Shown: positions 24,470-27,541 of the stretch, piece after piece
How the letters are laid out: each line of letters begins with the position of its first letter
Numbering within the stretch: position 1 is the stretch's first letter
Assembly: GCA_031270565.1 (NCBI GenBank)
Contig: JAISXJ010000129.1
Coordinates: forward strand, 1 to 27,541
DNA: 27,541 nt
Direction of reading: 5' to 3'
DNA from: Prevotellaceae bacterium
GTDB taxonomy: Bacteria > Bacteroidota > Bacteroidia > Bacteroidales > Paludibacteraceae
Program-made: the position numbers and the translations under genes
The notes under the pieces: generated by a model
The model's database searches: none
Told to the model about the DNA's origin: nothing
What the model saw: the letters and a program-made list of their open reading frames with translations, nothing else

Positions 24470-25777
24470 ATGTCCTCTTTTCTCATTGATGGCGGGCGCA
24501 AACTCTCCGGAGAAATTGTGCCACAAGGCGCTAAAAACGAAGCATTGCAGGTAATCTGTGCCACCGTTTTAACCGGACAGAAAGTTGTCATTGACAATAT
24601 TCCAAATATTCTTGACGTGCATAATCTTATCCTGTTGATGGAGAAAATGGGGGTAACGGTTGAGCGTATTGAAGAGAGCAGATATGCTTTTTGTGCCAAA
24701 GAGTTGAACGAAGCCTTTATCGGCAGCGAAGCCTTTATGCAGGCGTGCGCCAAGCTGCGCGGGTCGGTGATGTTGATAGCGCCGCTGCTGGTGCGTCTGG
24801 GGCGCGTGGTTTTTGCCAAGCCGGGTGGCGACAAAATCGGACGGCGACGGCTTGATACCCATTTTACGGGGTTGTGCCAACTGGGGGCAAAATTCACCTG
24901 CGACACCGACAAACAGGCTTATCTTCTGCAAGCAAAACGTCTGCAAGCAAATACTTTGCTACTCGATGAGGCATCGGTAACGGGGACGGCAAACATTGTG
25001 ATGGCTGCCGTGCTGGCGCGTGGCGTAACAACCGTTTACAACGCTGCCTGTGAACCTTATGTACAGCAGTTATGCCGGATGCTTAACTCTATGGGAGCAA
25101 AAATTTCCGGAATCGCATCAAACCTGTTGACCATCGAAGGAGTAGATGAACTGCAGGGAACAACGCATACCATCCTGCCCGATATGATAGAGACAGGCAG
25201 TTTTATTGCAATGGCAGCTATGACCCGCAGCACACTGACAATCAAAAATGTAGCGTACAGGCAGCTGGGCATTATTCCAGACAGTTTTCGACGTCTGGGG
25301 ATTGATATTATTCCCAAAGGAGACGATATTGTTATTCCTGCCAAAAAAAGTTATCGCATAGAGTCATTTATAGACGGGTCGATTATGACTATTGCCGACG
25401 CGCCGTGGCCCGGATTGACGCCAGACCTGCTCAGTGTGCTTATGGTCGTGGCAACACAGGCGAAAGGAAGCGTTCTGATTCATCAGAAGATGTTTGAGAG
25501 TCGTCTGTTTTTTGTGGATAAACTGATTGATATGGGGGCGCAGATTATTCTTTGCGACCCGCACAGGGCTGTTGTCATCGGGCATAATCACCGGATTCCG
25601 CTTAGAGCCAACAATATGGCGTCGCCTGATATTCGCGCCGGTATTGCGCTGCTGATTGCAGCTATGGGCGCCGACGGCATCAGTCGCATTGATAATGTTG
25701 ACCAGATTGATCGTGGCTATCAGAATATCGAACACCGTCTCAACAGCATCGGTGCAGGCATTACACGCTGTGAATAA
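24470..25777 (+). CDS. murA: UDP-N-acetylglucosamine 1-carboxyvinyltransferase, 435 aa
   Basis: First committed enzyme of peptidoglycan synthesis, transferring enolpyruvate from PEP to UDP-GlcNAc in the cytoplasm. Visible signatures: GAKNEAL with catalytic Lys22 and Asn23, KLRGSV with Arg97, the active-site loop KPGGDKIGRRRLDTHF (117-132), ASVTGTAN, and RGYQNIEHRL near the C-terminus. The loop residue that is Cys115 in E. coli is Asp121 here. That substitution is known in other lineages (for example Mycobacterium and Chlamydia) to prevent covalent inactivation by fosfomycin, so intrinsic resistance is expected. Length is normal. It has its own promoter and is convergent with the guanine deaminase gene, with only 9 bases between stops. 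Confidence 0.96.
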   Translation: MSSFLIDGGRKLSGEIVPQGAKNEALQVICATVLTGQKVVIDNIPNILDVHNLILLMEKMGVTVERIEESRYAFCAKELNEAFIGSEAFMQACAKLRGSVMLIAPLLVRLGRVVFAKPGGDKIGRRRLDTHFTGLCQLGAKFTCDTDKQAYLLQAKRLQANTLLLDEASVTGTANIVMAAVLARGVTTVYNAACEPYVQQLCRMLNSMGAKISGIASNLLTIEGVDELQGTTHTILPDMIETGSFIAMAAMTRSTLTIKNVAYRQLGIIPDSFRRLGIDIIPKGDDIVIPAKKSYRIESFIDGSIMTIADAPWPGLTPDLLSVLMVVATQAKGSVLIHQKMFESRLFFVDKLIDMGAQIILCDPHRAVVIGHNHRIPLRANNMASPDIRAGIALLIAAMGADGISRIDNVDQIDRGYQNIEHRLNSIGAGITRCE

Positions 25778-25786
25778 TGCGCCTGT

Positions 25787-26254
25787 CTAATAATCAATTT
25801 TGTCTGTCTTTTGCGTCCATGCCTGAAATGTCCGGATGGCTTCATCGGGGAGATGTTGTGTCGCCACGATTTTTCTCTGAGCCGGTTTAAGCGCCAGTTC
25901 CCTGTAAATAAACGAATCGTCGAACCCTATCTGAGCGGCGTGGGCTTTGGTATTCCCATAATAGATCGTGTCAATATGCGCCCAGTAGATAGCGCTCAGG
26001 CACATTGGACATGGCTCGCACGAGGAGTATATCTCACAGCCGGAGAGATTGAACGTGCGCAGTTTCTTGCAGGCTTTGCGGATAACGGAGACTTCGGCAT
26101 GTGCAGTGGGGTCATTGGTAGCCGTTACACGATTGCAACCGGTGGCAACCACTTTACCATCTTTCACCACAACCGCTCCAAAGGGACCTCCCTGCCGGTC
26201 AATATTTTTCAGTGACAGCGCAATTGCCTGACGCATAAATTTTTCTTCAAACAT
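25787..26254 (-). CDS. guaD: Guanine deaminase, CDA-fold, 155 aa
   Basis: Zinc-dependent cytidine-deaminase-fold enzyme converting guanine to xanthine and ammonia, for purine salvage. Zinc and catalytic residues are visible as NDPTAHAEV (His52, Glu54) and SSCEPCPMCLSAIYWA (Cys82, Cys85). The downstream GFDDSFIYREL (110-120), the C-terminal FQAW and the Tyr end match B. subtilis-type GuaD rather than TadA, which acts on tRNA. Length is typical. A TACCTTTG box lies 36 bases upstream. It is a cytoplasmic single-gene unit convergent with murA. Confidence 0.92.
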   Translation of the reverse strand: MFEEKFMRQAIALSLKNIDRQGGPFGAVVVKDGKVVATGCNRVTATNDPTAHAEVSVIRKACKKLRTFNLSGCEIYSSCEPCPMCLSAIYWAHIDTIYYGNTKAHAAQIGFDDSFIYRELALKPAQRKIVATQHLPDEAIRTFQAWTQKTDKIDY

Positions 26255-26289
26255 AATAATTAATGCCGTTTTAAATTATTAGAACCCTG

Positions 26290-26297
26290 CAAAGGTA
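26290..26297 (-). promoter_or_regulatory. -7 promoter box of the guanine deaminase gene
   Basis: The minus strand reads TACCTTTG, a perfect box. An A7 run and heptamer words (AATAACT, ACTAACT, AAACTCT on that strand) lie directly upstream. Confidence 0.66.
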
Positions 26298-26305
26298 GTT
26301 TTTTT

Positions 26306-26347
26306 AGTTATTAGTTAGTAGTTAGTAGAGTTTAGAGTTTAGTTTTT
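26306..26347. repeat. Heptamer tract upstream of the guanine deaminase promoter
   Basis: Six 7-bp words: AGTTATT, AGTTAGT, AGTTAGT, AGAGTTT, AGAGTTT, AGTTTTT. A related four-word tract (AGTTATT, AGAGTTT, AGAGTTT, AGTTTTT) lies at 26469-26496. Confidence 0.75.
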
Positions 26348-26549
26348 TGCCCGTTAGGGCATAAATATCAATAGAAAAAACAGCTTTAAGCAGGCGTTTT
26401 TGCCCGTTAGGGCATATACCGTCTTTGTCAGTGAATAACGAATAACGAATAGTGAATAATATTTTTTTAGTTATTAGAGTTTAGAGTTTAGTTTTTTGCC
26501 CGTTAGGGCATAAATATCAATAGAAAAAACAGCTTTAAGCAGGCGTTTT
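26326..26549. repeat. Pair of 75-bp direct repeats, 149 bp apart
   Basis: 26326-26400 and 26475-26549 are nearly identical. Each has AGAGTTT words, the hairpin TGCCCGTTAGGGCA, then ATAAATATCAATAG and CAGCTTTAAGCAGGCG. A third hairpin copy (26401-26414) and the tract GTGAATA-ACGAATA-ACGAATA-GTGAATA (26431-26458) lie between them. Confidence 0.8.
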
Positions 26550-26714
26550 GTCCGCAAGGACAAAATGTGAATAACCGTAAGTGCAACTTACGGACATCGC
26601 AATACGCTGAACATCAACCCGTATGGGTTGAATTATCACCTGACTTTGACACTTGGGTGATACAACCCTGCAAGCGCGACTTGTGGCATTATTCACATTT
26701 TGTCCCTGCGGGAC
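26550..26714. mobile_element. Hairpin-rich segment bounded by 17-bp inverted repeats
   Basis: GGACAAAATGTGAATAA at 26558-26574 and TTATTCACATTTTGTCC at 26689-26705 are exact reverse complements. Inside, in order: CCGTAAGT-GCA-ACTTACGG (26575-26593), TCAACCC-GTAT-GGGTTGA (26614-26631), ATCACC/GGTGAT (26635-26661) and CAAG-CGCGA-CTTG (26671-26683). Small GTCC/GGAC hairpins sit at both outer ends. Folded, it would be a closed stem with four branches. There is no tRNA anticodon or T-arm pattern and no ORF. Whether it acts as RNA or DNA is unknown. Confidence 0.6.
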
Positions 26715-26740
26715 AGCATTATTCCTTCATTCATTCCTTC

Positions 26741-26817
26741 CATTCTCCATTCTCAATTCTCAATTCTCCATTCTCAATTCTCAATTCTCAATTATTCACT
26801 ATTCACTATTCACTGAC
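26741..26817. repeat. Heptamer tract (AATTCTC then CACTATT), eleven words
   Basis: CATTCTC, CATTCTC, AATTCTC, AATTCTC, CATTCTC, AATTCTC, AATTCTC, AATTATT, CACTATT, CACTATT, CACTGAC, all in one 7-bp register. A second AATTCTC tract lies at 26931-26966. The long open frame here (repeated SILNSQF) is a by-product of the repeat. Confidence 0.82.
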
Positions 26818-26909
26818 AAAATTTCCTTCATTTTTCCCGTTCATTCCTCACAATTCTCTCTCCATGCAAAAAAAAATTCATTTTTCCATTGTTTTAGAAA
26901 AAAAGGTTG

Positions 26910-26917
26910 TACATTTG
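26910..26917 (+). promoter_or_regulatory. -7 promoter-like box before element C
   Basis: TACATTTG, a perfect TAnnTTTG match. It precedes the AATTCTC heptamer tract and element C and could transcribe both, together with the small repeat ORF at 27244. Confidence 0.5.
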
Positions 26918-26930
26918 CCCCGTTCTTTGA

Positions 26931-26966
26931 GTTCTCAATTCTCAATTCTCAATTCTCAATTCTCAA
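26931..26966. repeat. Heptamer tract (AATTCTC), five words
   Basis: GTTCTC followed by four AATTCTC words and then AATTATT, between the TACATTTG box at 26910 and element C. It repeats the word of 26741-26789. Confidence 0.75.
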
Positions 26967-27002
26967 TTATTAATTGTTCATTAAAGATTATGTTTTCACC
27001 CG

Positions 27003-27240
27003 ATATTACATATTTACCAATTTTTCGGTTTAGACGGTTCAACCGGCTAAAAGTAAGTTCGTTACAAAAACCCCCCCCCGAAATCGCGTAAACCCCTTAT
27101 ATTCAGAGACTTATAATTCATTAAGAATTTTTGAGGTTACACTTAACAGCGCGAAGTCTCTTTGCGTTGCTTTGCCATATACAACCGTAACGACTAACTC
27201 CCGGAACGGTTGGGAGGGGAACTGTTATTGGTTGGAGGAC
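27003..27240 (+). repeat. Dispersed palindrome-C9 element, copy C
   Basis: Imperfect palindrome at 27029-27051 (TTTAG-A-CGGTT / AACCG-G-CTAAA), 20 bases after its CTAA core, then nine C at 27071-27079, then CAGCGCG at 27147-27153, CTTTGCGTTGCTTTGCC, CATATACA and CGTAACG. The arrangement is the same as in copies A and B, though more diverged. The central base and one outer pair of the palindrome differ, but pairing of its arms is kept. Confidence 0.75.
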
Positions 27241-27243
27241 GCC

Positions 27244-27492
27244 ATGCAGATGAAAAAAGACAGCACGCGAGTGTTCCGCGTGCTGTCTTTTTTGTCCCGC
27301 GTGCCGTCTTTTTTGTCTCGCGTGCTGTCTTTTTTGTCTCGCGTGCCGTCTTTTTTGTCCCGCGTGCCGTCTTTTTTGTCCCGCGTGCTGTCTTTTTTGT
27401 CTCGCGTGCTGTCTTTTTTGTCCCGCGTGCCGTCTTTGACACCTTGCGTGCCCTCGGAAAGGAAGCAAAAAGGCTATGGAAAGGTATTGTAA
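27244..27492 (+). CDS. Possible small repeat protein, 82 aa, heptapeptide (RV-x-SFLS)n
   Basis: The ATG at 27244 is preceded by GGAGGA at 27234-27239 with a 4-base gap, an unusually good ribosome binding site for this window. The frame reads MQMKKDSTRVF, then about seven heptapeptides RVLSFLS or RVPSFLS, then a basic tail (RKQKGYGKVL). The 21-bp DNA repeat is exactly seven codons, so the frame survives any change in copy number. Because the repeat has no stop in other frames either, the ORF could be accidental. If translated, it would be a small hydrophobic-basic peptide. I recognise no family. Confidence 0.3.
   Translation: MQMKKDSTRVFRVLSFLSRVPSFLSRVLSFLSRVPSFLSRVPSFLSRVLSFLSRVLSFLSRVPSLTPCVPSERKQKGYGKVL
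27253..27293 (+). terminator. Terminator-like hairpin whose right arm starts a tandem array
   Basis: AAAAAAGACAGCACGCG at 27253-27269 pairs perfectly with CGCGTGCTGTCTTTTTT at 27277-27293 around a 7-base loop: a 17-bp stem ending in a T6 run. By form it is a strong intrinsic terminator. It lies inside the putative small ORF, so the two readings conflict. Confidence 0.6.
27277..27437. repeat. 21-bp tandem repeat, seven full units plus a partial eighth
   Basis: Each unit is CGCGTGC(T/C)GTC, then T6, then GTC(C/T). Units start at 27277, 27298, 27319, 27340, 27361, 27382, 27403 and 27424. Only two positions vary between units. Every full unit repeats the right arm of the hairpin at 27253. After 27492 the window holds only A/T-rich sequence. 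Confidence 0.92.
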
Positions 27493-27541
27493 TGTATTTC
27501 TGTCAATTCTTATATATATGTAACCCTAAATTAATTCTTAT

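Noticed and set aside
25787..26254. tRNA adenosine deaminase (tadA)
   Set aside because: The GFDDSFIYREL segment and the C-terminal FQAW...Y fit guanine deaminase better.
26550..26714. tRNA or tmRNA gene, because of its branched fold
   Set aside because: No acceptor stem with CCA, no anticodon arm and no GTTC-type T arm can be placed.
26567..27091. 174-residue ORF with repeated SILNSQF
   Set aside because: It is a translation of the AATTCTC heptamer tracts and hairpins, with no ribosome binding site and no family resemblance.
27277..27437. CRISPR array
   Set aside because: The 21-bp units are head to tail with no spacers between them, and no cas gene is present.
27121..27468. Minus-strand Lys/Arg/His-rich repeat ORFs across the 21-bp array
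   Set aside because: The repeat lacks stops in several frames, so they are open by default. No suitable start context was seen; only the plus-strand frame has a good RBS.

Overview
The window looks like a chromosomal segment of a Bacteroidetes bacterium, most likely Bacteroidales. Three lines of evidence support this. Promoters match the Bacteroidetes -7 consensus TAnnTTTG. A giant surface protein ends in a type IX secretion (Por) sorting domain. Several families present are typical of the group: DUF4491, FISUMP-domain lipoproteins, a beta-helix lipoprotein, and MurA with Asp in place of the fosfomycin-binding Cys. No rRNA, tRNA, CRISPR array, transposase, integrase or phage gene was recognised.

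Layout. (1) 1-3135, minus strand: D-Ala-D-Ala ligase, a short-chain polyprenyl diphosphate synthase with its own promoter, and a conserved hypothetical protein. Two outward-facing copies (A and B) of a dispersed element flank this block. (2) 3431-6256, plus strand: element B, then a secreted LamG/IPT-type surface protein with a clear terminator, then a small DUF4491 membrane protein. (3) 6281-13392, minus strand: YitT-type membrane protein, two tandem FISUMP-domain paralogues, a beta-helix lipoprotein, a secreted endonuclease/exonuclease/phosphatase-family enzyme and a SulP anion transporter. (4) 13666-21921, minus strand: a 2751-residue secreted adhesin-like protein of nine jelly-roll modules alternating with eight FN3 modules, then Cys-containing repeats and a type IX sorting domain. 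(5) 22701-24288: a hipB-hipA toxin-antitoxin pair with candidate operators. (6) 24470-26254: murA convergent with a guanine deaminase gene. (7) 26255-27541: repeat-rich DNA with little conventional coding content.

Cell-envelope themes dominate: peptidoglycan precursor enzymes (Ddl, MurA), an isoprenoid synthase, surface or secreted proteins and transporters.

The most unusual content is non-coding. (a) A three-copy element carries a 21-bp imperfect palindrome exactly 20 nt from a run of exactly nine C, usually just behind a TAnnTTTG box. (b) Many short intergenic tracts are built of different 7-bp words kept in a common 7-bp register, several ending directly at promoters. (c) Two MITE-like segments are bounded by perfect 17-19 bp inverted repeats and filled with hairpins or heptamer tracts. 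(d) A 21-bp tandem repeat at the right end is simultaneously the amplified right arm of a terminator-like hairpin and an in-frame heptapeptide repeat in a small ORF with a good ribosome binding site. All coordinates and motifs were read by eye; family names rest on recognised motifs, not on a search.
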